A stretch of DNA of 19,924 nt from an uncultured Oscillospiraceae bacterium (GTDB lineage Bacteria; Bacillota; Clostridia; Oscillospirales; Ruminococcaceae), in contig CAKTCT010000050.1 in NCBI GenBank assembly GCA_934539585.1, positions 1 to 19,924 of the forward strand, in the 5' to 3' direction. The position numbers and the translations under genes are program-made. Below are positions 6,829 to 13,013 of the stretch, piece after piece. The notes below the pieces were generated by a model. That model did not search any database. It was given only the letters and a program-made list of their open reading frames with translations, and was not told the DNA's origin. How positions within the stretch are numbered: the first letter of the stretch is position 1; each line of letters begins with the position of its first letter.

Positions 6829-8988
6829 TTATCGGCGTTCGCCGGATTTCTTCCCGCCGAACCAGCCGAAAAACCGCCGCTTTTTCCCGGCAGGCTCCGC
6901 CGGAGCCGCCATCTGGGCCGGAGGCTCCTTGGCCTGCTGCATAAAGAATTCCTGGGCGTTCAGGGGCTCCGCGTCCAGGGGCGTCCGGAGGACGTACCGG
7001 CCGTCGGCGAACTGCTCCCGGGCCTTGACGTTGTCCCGGAGCATCACGTCCAGCATTTCCAGCAGCCGCTCCTTGATGCGCCGGTCGTAAATGGGACAGG
7101 CCACCTCCACCCGGCGCTGGGTGTTCCGGGTCATCATGTCCCCGGAGGCGATAAAGACCCTGGTCTCCTCCCCCACGCCGAAGGCGTAGACCCGGGAGTG
7201 CTCCAGAAACCGCCCCACGATGCTGACGATGCGGATATTCTCCGTCAGTCCGGGAATCCGCGGCGTCAGGCAGCAGATGCCCCGGATAATCAGCCGGATC
7301 TGCACCCCGGCCCGGGAAGCGTCCACGAACCGCTCGATGATTTCCTTGTCGGTGAAGGAGTTGCACTTGACCATAATCCGGGCTTCCTTCCCCGCCTTAG
7401 CCTTGGCGATCTCCCCGTCGGTGAGCCGGAGGATGCTCTCCTTGAAGTTGGCCGGAGCCACCCACAGGTCGTGGTAGGACCCGTCCAGGTTGGACAGAGA
7501 CAGGTTCAGGAAAAAGGCGGCGGCGTCCGCGCCGATGCCGGGGTTGGCCGTAAGAATGGCCAGGTCCGTATAGAGCTTGGCGGTTTTTTCGTTGTAATTT
7601 CCGGTGCCGATCTGGGTGATGTGCTGAATCTCCCCCCGGCACCGCCGGGTGATGAGACAGATTTTGGAGTGGACCTTGAACCCGTCCATGCCGTAAATGA
7701 CCCGGCAGCCCGCTTCCTCCAGGCGCTGGGCCCACTCGATGTTGTTCTCCTCGTCGAACCGGGCCCGGAGCTCCATAAGGACGGTGACGTCCTTGCCGTT
7801 TTCCGCCGCCTGGATCAGGGCCTCCGCCAGCGCCGACTGCCGGGCGATGCGGTACAGGGTGATTTTGATGGATACCACCTCCGGGTCCTCGGCGGACTCC
7901 CGGAGAAGGCTCAGAAGGGGCTTCATGGACTCGTAGGGGTAGGACAGCAGGATGTCCCGGCGGAGGACCTGCTGGATAATGGGCTGGGCCGGGTCCACCA
8001 TGGGCGAGGGCTGGGGCGTGAAAGGGGTCTGGACCAGGGCCCGCTTCATGTCCACCGGCAGCCTGGCGTCCAGACCGAAGCAGTAGGACAGATCCAGGGG
8101 CGCATGGGAGAAGAACACCTGGGCCTTTTCCAGCTCCAGCTTGGAGCGGAGGTACTTCTGGGCGTCCTCCCCCATTTCCCCCTGGATTTCCAGCCGGACC
8201 GGGGACAGCCGCAGCCGCTTTTTGAGGATTCGCTTCATGTGCTGCCGGTAGTCGGTGTCCTCGTCCATAAGCCCGGCATCGGTGTCGATGTCGGCGTTGC
8301 GGGTGACGCAGATCACCGCCTTCTCCGCCACCTTGTACTTTTCAAAAACCTGGTCGGCAAAGTGAAGGATCACGTCCTCCACCAAAACGAACCGCCGCTC
8401 CGACGGGTCCACCACAAAGACCCGCCCCGCCACCGGCGGCACCGGAATGATCCCGAAGACCCGGTGCCCCTCCTGCCGGAGGGAAACGGCCACATTCAGC
8501 TGCTTGTTGCCGATGTGGGGGAAGGGGTGGCTCTGGTCGATGATCTGGGGGGACAGCACCGGCAGGACCTCCCGGGCAAAAAAGTCCTCCACCAGCCGCT
8601 CCTCGGACTTCCGCAGCTCGCCCATGGGGACGTACACCAGCCCCGCCTCGGCAAGCTCCCGGTTGATCCGGGAAAACGCCTCGTCCCGGAGCAGGTACAG
8701 CGGCACGCAGGCCCGGTAAATCTCCGACAGCTGCTCCGCCGCCGTCATTCCCGTTTTGTTGTCGCAGTAGTCCGGGGAAAAGAGCATGTAATCGATGAGG
8801 CTCCCCACCCGGACCATGAAAAACTCGTCCAGATTGCTGGTGAAGATAGACAGAAAGTGAAACCGTTCCAGCAAGGGCGTGTCGGCGCAGTTGGCCTCCT
8901 CCAGCACCCGCTGGTTGAATTTCAGCCAGGAAAGCTCCCGGTTCTGCATACAGTCGCGGTAGTGGACCGTTTCCTGCATTTCGTTCAT
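6829..8988 (-). CDS. ppk1: polyphosphate kinase 1
   Basis: A 719-aa PPK1, which makes long-chain polyphosphate from ATP reversibly. The N and head domains start with NRELSWLKFNQRVLEEA (16-32). The first catalytic phospholipase-D-like domain has the phospho-histidine H440 in GFKVHSKICLITRR and GTGNYNEKTAKLYTDLAI (461-478). The second has H597 in FLEHSRVYAF and FIASGDMMTRNTQRRVE (612-628). The length is normal. After residue 685 there is an Ala/Pro-rich stretch and a very basic, aromatic tail (GKKRRFFGWFGGKKSGERR, 701-719) not expected in the catalytic fold. It overlaps the ppx stop codon by ATGA, so the two genes are translationally coupled. Confidence 0.96.
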   Translation of the reverse strand: MNEMQETVHYRDCMQNRELSWLKFNQRVLEEANCADTPLLERFHFLSIFTSNLDEFFMVRVGSLIDYMLFSPDYCDNKTGMTAAEQLSEIYRACVPLYLLRDEAFSRINRELAEAGLVYVPMGELRKSEERLVEDFFAREVLPVLSPQIIDQSHPFPHIGNKQLNVAVSLRQEGHRVFGIIPVPPVAGRVFVVDPSERRFVLVEDVILHFADQVFEKYKVAEKAVICVTRNADIDTDAGLMDEDTDYRQHMKRILKKRLRLSPVRLEIQGEMGEDAQKYLRSKLELEKAQVFFSHAPLDLSYCFGLDARLPVDMKRALVQTPFTPQPSPMVDPAQPIIQQVLRRDILLSYPYESMKPLLSLLRESAEDPEVVSIKITLYRIARQSALAEALIQAAENGKDVTVLMELRARFDEENNIEWAQRLEEAGCRVIYGMDGFKVHSKICLITRRCRGEIQHITQIGTGNYNEKTAKLYTDLAILTANPGIGADAAAFFLNLSLSNLDGSYHDLWVAPANFKESILRLTDGEIAKAKAGKEARIMVKCNSFTDKEIIERFVDASRAGVQIRLIIRGICCLTPRIPGLTENIRIVSIVGRFLEHSRVYAFGVGEETRVFIASGDMMTRNTQRRVEVACPIYDRRIKERLLEMLDVMLRDNVKAREQFADGRYVLRTPLDAEPLNAQEFFMQQAKEPPAQMAAPAEPAGKKRRFFGWFGGKKSGERR

Positions 8989-9905
8989 CGTGATTCCTCC
9001 GATTTTCTGCCGGTCTCCAGGAACCGGGTGATGAGATAGCCCTCCCGGACGCCCGCCCGGCTGACAAAGAAGTCCTTGACGTCGAATTTCCGGGCGATTC
9101 CCCGGACAATGAGCAGCCCCGGCACCATGCTGAACATCCGCTCCGGCATGAGCTTATACGCCGGCTTGGAGACGTCGGGGTCGTCGCTGCACGCGATTTT
9201 CAGCAGCCGGTCCAGGTCGTCGGGGGTGAAGCCCGTGTCGGTCTTGGGCCGCCCCAGGAGCTCCTGGCTCAGCTGCAAAGCCATCCGCATGGTGCCGCCG
9301 ATGCCGCAGACGGTGCAGCCCTTTTCCACCGGCCAATCCACAGCGTCCAGCTGCTCCCTGACGGCCTTGCGCATCTTCTCCCGCTCCTTTTCCGCAGGGA
9401 TCAGGCCGGAGACGAACTGGGTGTGCAGCGCCAGGGACCCCATGGGGATACTCAGCAGCTCCTTGGGCCCCTCCTTGCCGAACCAGACCAGCTCGGTGCT
9501 GCCGCCGCCGATATCGGCCAGCAGTCCCTGCTCCATGGGGTAGAACCGGGTGGCCCCGATAAAGTCCAGCCGGGCCTCCTCCTTGCCGGTGATGATCTCC
9601 GGGGTGATCCCCGTGACCCGCTCCATCTGGTTCAGGACCTCGTCCTGGTTGCAGATATTCCGCAGCGACGCCGTGGCGAATATCCCCGCGCCGTCCACGT
9701 TGAAGTTGTCCAGGATTTCCCGGAGAGCCTCCAGAGCCATGCAGGCCCGCTCGATGCCCGCCTGGGTCAGGCGGCCCTTTTTCACATAGCCCGCCAGGCC
9801 CGCCATGACCTTTTTCCCGATAACCTGGGTGATGACCCCGTTCTCCGCCCGGAAAATGGAAAGCCGGACGGAGTTGGAGCCCATATCGATAATCCCGTAA
9901 AGCAT
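8985..9905 (-). CDS. ppx: Ppx/GppA family exopolyphosphatase
   Basis: A 306-aa single-unit Ppx/GppA phosphatase of the actin-like ATPase fold. It removes terminal phosphate from polyphosphate or, in some members, hydrolyses pppGpp. Visible are the first phosphate-binding loop IIDMGSNSVRL (5-15), the catalytic glutamate in TGKEEAR (E110), the second loop LADIGGGSTELV (129-140) and C-terminal RAGVREGYL (283-291). It lacks the C-terminal helical/HD extension of the E. coli enzymes, as is common in Clostridia. The RBS AAGGAGG lies 8 nt before the ATG and a sigma-A promoter is just upstream. Its placement before ppk1, with a 4-nt overlap, makes polyphosphate the likely substrate. Confidence 0.94.
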   Translation of the reverse strand: MLYGIIDMGSNSVRLSIFRAENGVITQVIGKKVMAGLAGYVKKGRLTQAGIERACMALEALREILDNFNVDGAGIFATASLRNICNQDEVLNQMERVTGITPEIITGKEEARLDFIGATRFYPMEQGLLADIGGGSTELVWFGKEGPKELLSIPMGSLALHTQFVSGLIPAEKEREKMRKAVREQLDAVDWPVEKGCTVCGIGGTMRMALQLSQELLGRPKTDTGFTPDDLDRLLKIACSDDPDVSKPAYKLMPERMFSMVPGLLIVRGIARKFDVKDFFVSRAGVREGYLITRFLETGRKSEESR

Positions 9906-9942
9906 TGCAAATCCTCCTTATGGGTGCAGATTTCCTATTTTT

Positions 9943-9970
9943 ATTATACTTCCCTTGGCGGTTTTGTCTA
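9943..9970 (-). promoter_or_regulatory. sigma-A promoter of ppx-ppk1
   Basis: On the minus strand TAGACA (9965-9970), a 16-bp spacer and a perfect TATAAT (9943-9948), about 38 bp upstream of the ppx ATG. No PhoB/PhoP-like repeat was recognised nearby. Confidence 0.85.
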
Positions 9971-10061
9971 CCATCTTTTCGTAAATTTTCCGCAATTCCG
10001 ATTATTTTTCGGCCAAGGCGGGCACACTAGAGGCAGATTTCAAGGGAAGGAGGAAAATGCA

Positions 10062-10241
10062 ATGGCCAACTGCAACTGCAACAACGCCAACAAGAGCATC
10101 AAGTGCAGCGTCACCCAGTGTTCTCATCACTGCGGCGCTGAAAACTACTGTTCTCTGGACTGCATCACCGTCGGCACCCACGAGGCGAATCCCACCATGG
10201 TGGAGTGCACGGACTGCGAGTCCTTCCGCGCGAAGAACTGA
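10062..10241 (+). CDS. DUF1540 small cysteine-rich protein
   Basis: A 59-aa protein with nine cysteines (4, 6, 15, 20, 24, 30, 34, 49, 52) and a His pair (22-23). The core IKCSVTQCSHHC...CSLDCITVG...ECTDCESF matches the DUF1540 pattern, a Cys-rich, probably metal-binding family found in spore-forming Firmicutes whose function is unknown. The start is set by AAGGAGG at 10047-10053, 8 nt before the ATG; an in-frame reading upstream of this is a shadow of ppx. It is monocistronic with a strong terminator right after the stop codon. No clear sigma-A promoter was seen upstream, which would fit stage-specific expression but does not show it. Confidence 0.88.
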   Translation: MANCNCNNANKSIKCSVTQCSHHCGAENYCSLDCITVGTHEANPTMVECTDCESFRAKN

Positions 10242-10243
10242 CG

Positions 10244-10277
10244 AAAACCGCCCGGGGCGAGGTCCCGGGCGGTTTTT
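10244..10277. terminator. terminator of the DUF1540 gene
   Basis: AAAACCGCCCGGG (10244-10256) pairs perfectly with CCCGGGCGGTTTT (10264-10276), followed by a T-run. The 13-bp stem begins 3 nt after the stop codon, and its A-run also makes it usable on the minus strand. Confidence 0.92.
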
Positions 10278-10387
10278 GGGTTACATAATTGTTTTTCGCG
10301 GCGTAGGGGGGTGTTGTAGTCGATACGTCCTACTAGCCTATGCGGCTTCCTACATTTGTACAGATTTGTTTCGTCCTACACAGCGCA

Positions 10388-10418
10388 CTTACTCTTTTCC
10401 CCGGAGGAAAAGAGTAAG
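10388..10418. repeat. 13-bp perfect hairpin
   Basis: CTTACTCTTTTCC (10388-10400) pairs perfectly with GGAAAAGAGTAAG (10406-10418) over a 5-nt loop. No T-run follows, so it is not a simple terminator. Confidence 0.75.
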
Positions 10419-10430
10419 CAGAAAAGTCCG

Positions 10431-10832
10431 TTTAGGGGCTGGCGCCCCTAAAGACCCCAATGGCGGCAGGCGCCGGATAGACATATCCGCACACGACACT
10501 TCCCGCCGCCGCTATCGGTGCTCGGACAGTAGGCAACCGTGCAGCACTTTTGAACGCTTCGATTCCTGTATAAGACTTCGGAGATACGCGTCGGCTTGAC
10601 GTGCGCAGCACGGGGCGCGGGCGGCAAAGCCGCGCGCCCCCGTTTGGTACAACGTCAGGCCGCCGCCTCCCCCCAAAGCCCATCGTGAGGACGATACCGT
10701 CCGAAAGTGGTGTGCGTATGCCTACTGTCCCCCCACCAATTGCGGCGGCCGTGTCCACCGCGGGGTAATATCGGGGCTCTCCGAAGCCCAAGGCGCGACT
10801 TCAGGGGGTCTCGGGGGGCGGGAGCTACTCGG
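10431..10832. repeat. large imperfect palindrome centred at 10627
   Basis: Two arms of roughly 185-200 nt are inverted copies about a centre at 10627. Matching pairs at increasing distance share that centre: CGGC (10622-10625)/GCCG (10629-10632) with CGCG flanks; GGCTTGACGT (10593-10602)/ACGTCAGGCC (10652-10661, one wobble); GGACAGTAGGCA (10524-10535)/TGCCTACTGTCC (10719-10730, perfect 12 bp); CGCCCCTAAAGACCCC (10443-10458) against GGGGTCTCGGGGGGCG (10805-10820, diverged, centre shifted about 4 nt by indels). Between these, the arms align with many purine transitions. The outer left arm resembles the AGGGGC hairpin of the end repeats. Confidence 0.8.
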
Positions 10833-10874
10833 TTAGAGCCACGCACTGGGCGTTTTCCGGTTTTCGCCAGAAAA

Positions 10875-10926
10875 TCGCGGGCGATGCCCGCGAAGGAAAA
10901 GGCCCGAGCTTTGTCGCGAAGCGACA
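10875..10926. repeat. two perfect short palindromes
   Basis: TCGCGGGC (10875-10882) pairs with GCCCGCGA (10886-10893), and TGTCGC (10912-10917) pairs with GCGACA (10921-10926), each over a 3-nt loop. They look like part of the same noncoding repeat-rich interval and have no T-runs. Confidence 0.6.
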
Positions 10927-11018
10927 TTGCGGCCCACGCGGGAAAAGAATGGGTGCAACGAGAAACCTATCGATAACAAAACACGTCCGAAGCCGCACAG
11001 GCCGGTACACCCTAAAAA

Positions 11019-11165
11019 TTACTCCTCCGACTCATCCGAAGCCCCCGCTTCACCATCCTCCCCCCGAATCACAATCTCCTCCATCTCCTCCTGAAGCCCC
11101 TGTAACTCCGCAATGATGTCGCTGATCCGGTTGAAAGCCCGATAATACGCCTCTTTTTCGTTCAT
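11019..11165 (-). CDS. 48-aa acidic coiled-coil protein, unknown function
   Basis: A 48-aa frame starting MNEKEAYYRAFNRISDIIAE. Residues 10-32 form an amphipathic helix with hydrophobics spaced as a short coiled coil (I14, I17/18, L21, L24, M28, I31), followed by a Gly/Glu/Asp/Ser-rich acidic tail. The start is supported by GAGGAG about 5 nt before the ATG and by a good sigma-A promoter. Codons end more often in G than in C, unlike the neighbours. I do not recognise a family. It is divergent from the Arc-like gene at 11273, and a tandem 11-bp repeat overlaps its -10 box, so regulation by that protein is a reasonable inference. It could be a partner protein or simply a conserved orphan. Confidence 0.72.
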   Translation of the reverse strand: MNEKEAYYRAFNRISDIIAELQGLQEEMEEIVIRGEDGEAGASDESEE

Positions 11166-11188
11166 ACAATCTCCTCATTTCAGTACTG

Positions 11189-11209
11189 TTGTAATACCAT
11201 TGTAGTACC
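11189..11209. promoter_or_regulatory. tandem 11-bp repeat, candidate operator
   Basis: TTGTAATACC (11189-11198) and TTGTAGTACC (11200-11209) are direct repeats with an 11-bp period, one helical turn. They overlap the -10 box of the 48-aa gene. Ribbon-helix-helix dimers typically bind pairs of short sites at this spacing, and an Arc-like gene lies 64 bp away. Function as an operator is inference. Confidence 0.45.
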
Positions 11210-11227
11210 TTTCTGACATTTTTTCAA
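11199..11227 (-). promoter_or_regulatory. sigma-A promoter of the 48-aa gene
   Basis: On the minus strand TTGAAA (11222-11227), a 17-bp spacer and TACAAT (11199-11204), about 33 bp from the ATG. Confidence 0.75.
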
Positions 11228-11234
11228 TGTCTTT

Positions 11235-11243
11235 TGGCATAAT
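11235..11243 (+). promoter_or_regulatory. extended -10 promoter of the Arc-like gene
   Basis: CATAAT (11238-11243) is preceded by TGG at 11235-11237, an extended -10. The only -35 candidate, CTGACA at 11213-11218, has a long 19-bp spacer. Confidence 0.5.
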
Positions 11244-11272
11244 AAAATCAACGAAAAAGGAGGGCCCTTCTC

Positions 11273-11461
11273 ATGAAAAATCCTGATATGCAGCAATTTG
11301 GACTCCGCGTCGAACGGGAGCTTTTCCAGAAATTCCGCTACGTCGCCGACTATGAGGGCCGCTCCGCGAACCGCGACCTGGTCCAGTATATCAAACGCAA
11401 GGTCCGCAAATTCGAACAGGAAAACGGCCCCATCATCCTCCCCGAAAACGACCCGGATTGA
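11273..11461 (+). CDS. Arc-like ribbon-helix-helix DNA-binding protein
   Basis: A 62-aa protein. The beta strand QFGLRVERELFQKF (8-21) is followed by two helices, with YEGRSANRDLVQYIKRKVRKFEQENG (27-52) matching the Arc/MetJ-type pattern in which R-S-x-N-x-x-L joins the helices. Such proteins bind DNA as dimers through the N-terminal strand and usually repress their own or a nearby promoter. The RBS AGGAGG (11258-11263) is strong. The gene is monocistronic with its own terminator and divergent from the 48-aa gene. It looks like a stand-alone chromosomal regulator; no toxin gene follows it. Confidence 0.87.
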   Translation: MKNPDMQQFGLRVERELFQKFRYVADYEGRSANRDLVQYIKRKVRKFEQENGPIILPENDPD

Positions 11462-11466
11462 CCCCG

Positions 11467-11502
11467 AAACGGCAGGAAGCCCCCCGCTTCCCTGCCGTTT
11501 TT
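11467..11502 (+). terminator. terminator of the Arc-like gene
   Basis: AACGGCAGG then AAGC (11468-11480) pairs with GCTT then CCTGCCGTT (11486-11499) with one bulged C, followed by a T-run to 11502. It starts about 6 nt after the stop codon. Confidence 0.88.
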
Positions 11503-11542
11503 CGCCATTTTGGGGAGATTTTGTAAAAAAATATCGATTCCC

Positions 11543-11571
11543 TTGTAAATTCCCCAAGGAACGCTTATAAT
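11543..11571 (+). promoter_or_regulatory. sigma-A promoter of tldD-tldE
   Basis: TTGTAA (11543-11548), a 17-bp spacer and a perfect TATAAT (11566-11571). The ATG at 11570 lies inside the -10 box and so cannot be the tldD start. Confidence 0.88.
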
Positions 11572-11605
11572 GAAATTGTATATCACCCCGGAAAGGAAGG
11601 ATTTC

Positions 11606-12994
11606 ATGTCTTCAATACTCACCCGAAACGCCGTCCGGCAGGTGCTGGAAATGGCCGTTTCCACCGGCGCGGACTTCGCCGAAGTCTACGCGGAACATAC
11701 CAAATCCAACCGTATGACCATGATCGACGGCAAGGTCGAAACCATCGTCGATAACTTCCTGAGCGGCGCGGGCATCCGCGTCTGCAAGGGCCTGAAAAGC
11801 GTCTACGCCTGCACCGGCGACCTCTCTCTGAGCGGCCTCCTGAAATGCGCCGCCAACGCCGCCCAGGCCATCGCCAGCGGCTCCGCCTCCCGGGAGATCG
11901 TCCTCACCGAGCGCATCTTCGGCGATATCCATCCGGTGAAGATCGTCCCCGGCACCGCCCCCAACGCCCGGAAGGCCGACATCATCCGCACCTCCTACGC
12001 CGCCGCCCGGGAGTACCACGAGGACATCTCCCAGGTGGAATCCAACCTCATCGACGTGGACCACGAGATTCTCATCGCCAACTCCGACGGCCTGTTTACC
12101 GGCGACCGCCAGGTCCGCACCCGGCTCTTTACCTCCGCCGTGGCCAGCAAGAACGGCGAGAACCAGGCGGGCAGCTGCTCCCCCGGACGCCGCATGGGCC
12201 TTGAGATGTTCGATACCATCGACCCCGCCGCCGTGGGCCGGGAAGCCGCCCGCCAGGCCGTGGTCATGCTCTCCGCAGGCTACTGCCCCGCCGGCAAAAT
12301 GACCGTGGCCATCGAAAACGGCTTCGGCGGCGTTATCTTCCACGAAGCCTGCGGCCACTCCCTGGAGGCCACCGCCGTGGCCAAGGGCCGGAGCCAGTTC
12401 GTCGGCAAGCTGGGCACCCAGATCGCCAACCCCAAAGTCACCGCCATCGACGACGGCACCATCCCCGGGGCCTGGGGCTCCATGAACATCGACGACGAGG
12501 GCCACCCCTCCCAGCGCAACGTCCTCATCGAAAACGGCGTCCTCAAGAGCTACCTCATCGACCGCCTCAACGGCAAGCGGATGGGCATGGCCTCCACCGG
12601 CAACTCCCGGCGGCAGAGCTACACCTTTGAGCCCACCTCCCGGATGACCAACACCTACATCGCCAACGGCCCGGACAAGAACGAGGACATCCTCCGCTCC
12701 ATGAACGAGGGCCTTTACTGCCGGAAGATGGGCGGCGGCTCCGTGAACCCCATCACCGGCGAGTTCAACTTCGCCGTCACCGAGGGCTACCTGGTCCGCA
12801 ACGGCCAGATCTGCGAGCCCGTCCGGGGCGCTACCCTCATCGGCAAGGGCAGCGAGATCCTCATGGACATCGACATGGTGGGCCAGAACCTGGACATGGG
12901 CCAGGGCATGTGCGGCTCCGCCAGCGGCTCCATCCCCACCAACGTGGGCCAGCCGCTGATCCGGGTGTCGTCCATCACCGTCGGCGGCCGCTAA
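11606..12994 (+). CDS. tldD: TldD metalloprotease subunit
   Basis: A 462-aa zinc protease subunit that works with TldE as a heterodimer to trim unfolded or linear peptides; in E. coli the pair matures microcin B17 and degrades CcdA. The motif HEACGH (H246, E247, H251) is the TldD-type HExxxH zinc site, and the C-terminal MGQGMCGSASG carries the conserved cysteine expected as a further zinc ligand. The length is normal. The start at 11606 is chosen because GGAAAGGAAGG lies just ahead of it; the in-frame ATG at 11570 is part of the -10 box. tldE follows after 19 nt. No RiPP precursor or modification gene is nearby, so a housekeeping role is more likely than toxin maturation. Confidence 0.95.
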   Translation: MSSILTRNAVRQVLEMAVSTGADFAEVYAEHTKSNRMTMIDGKVETIVDNFLSGAGIRVCKGLKSVYACTGDLSLSGLLKCAANAAQAIASGSASREIVLTERIFGDIHPVKIVPGTAPNARKADIIRTSYAAAREYHEDISQVESNLIDVDHEILIANSDGLFTGDRQVRTRLFTSAVASKNGENQAGSCSPGRRMGLEMFDTIDPAAVGREAARQAVVMLSAGYCPAGKMTVAIENGFGGVIFHEACGHSLEATAVAKGRSQFVGKLGTQIANPKVTAIDDGTIPGAWGSMNIDDEGHPSQRNVLIENGVLKSYLIDRLNGKRMGMASTGNSRRQSYTFEPTSRMTNTYIANGPDKNEDILRSMNEGLYCRKMGGGSVNPITGEFNFAVTEGYLVRNGQICEPVRGATLIGKGSEILMDIDMVGQNLDMGQGMCGSASGSIPTNVGQPLIRVSSITVGGR

Positions 12995-13013
12995 GCGGAA
13001 AGGAGACTGAATC

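Larger units (their letters stand above)
10278..11018. other. long gene-free, repeat-rich interval
   Basis: I find no credible gene here. Open frames on both strands lack ribosome sites, have unnatural composition (Arg/Pro/Gly-rich) and cross the inverted repeats. The interval holds a 13-bp hairpin (10388-10418), a large imperfect palindrome (about 10431-10832) and two smaller perfect palindromes (10875-10893 and 10912-10926). No tRNA, tmRNA, RNase P or SRP RNA features were recognised on either strand. Confidence 0.7.

Noticed and set aside
5663..7366. A 567-aa minus-strand frame across proS and ppk1
   Set aside because: It crosses the bidirectional terminator and lies antisense to ProRS; its composition is that of a shadow frame.
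6808..9039. A 743-aa open frame on the plus strand opposite ppk1
   Set aside because: It is the antisense shadow of a well-recognised PPK1, rich in Gly/Pro/Val/His with no RBS or family signature. GC-rich genes leave such frames open.
10001..10029. Possible sigma-G-like promoter (CACACTA) for the DUF1540 gene
   Set aside because: The -10 is only partly matched and no convincing -35 element stands at the right distance.
10057..10599. A 180-aa frame over the DUF1540 gene and the palindrome
   Set aside because: It reads the DUF1540 gene in another frame, then runs through its terminator and repeats; Arg/Ser-rich with no conserved motif.
10432..10927. Minus-strand frames of 90 and 119 aa in the palindrome
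   Set aside because: No RBS, and they simply translate the inverted repeat arms. Short look-alike annotations of such repeats are common artefacts.
11019..11461. Toxin-antitoxin module from the Arc-like and 48-aa genes
   Set aside because: Classical modules are co-directional and overlapping, with a recognisable toxin. These genes diverge, each with its own promoter, and the small protein shows no toxin features.
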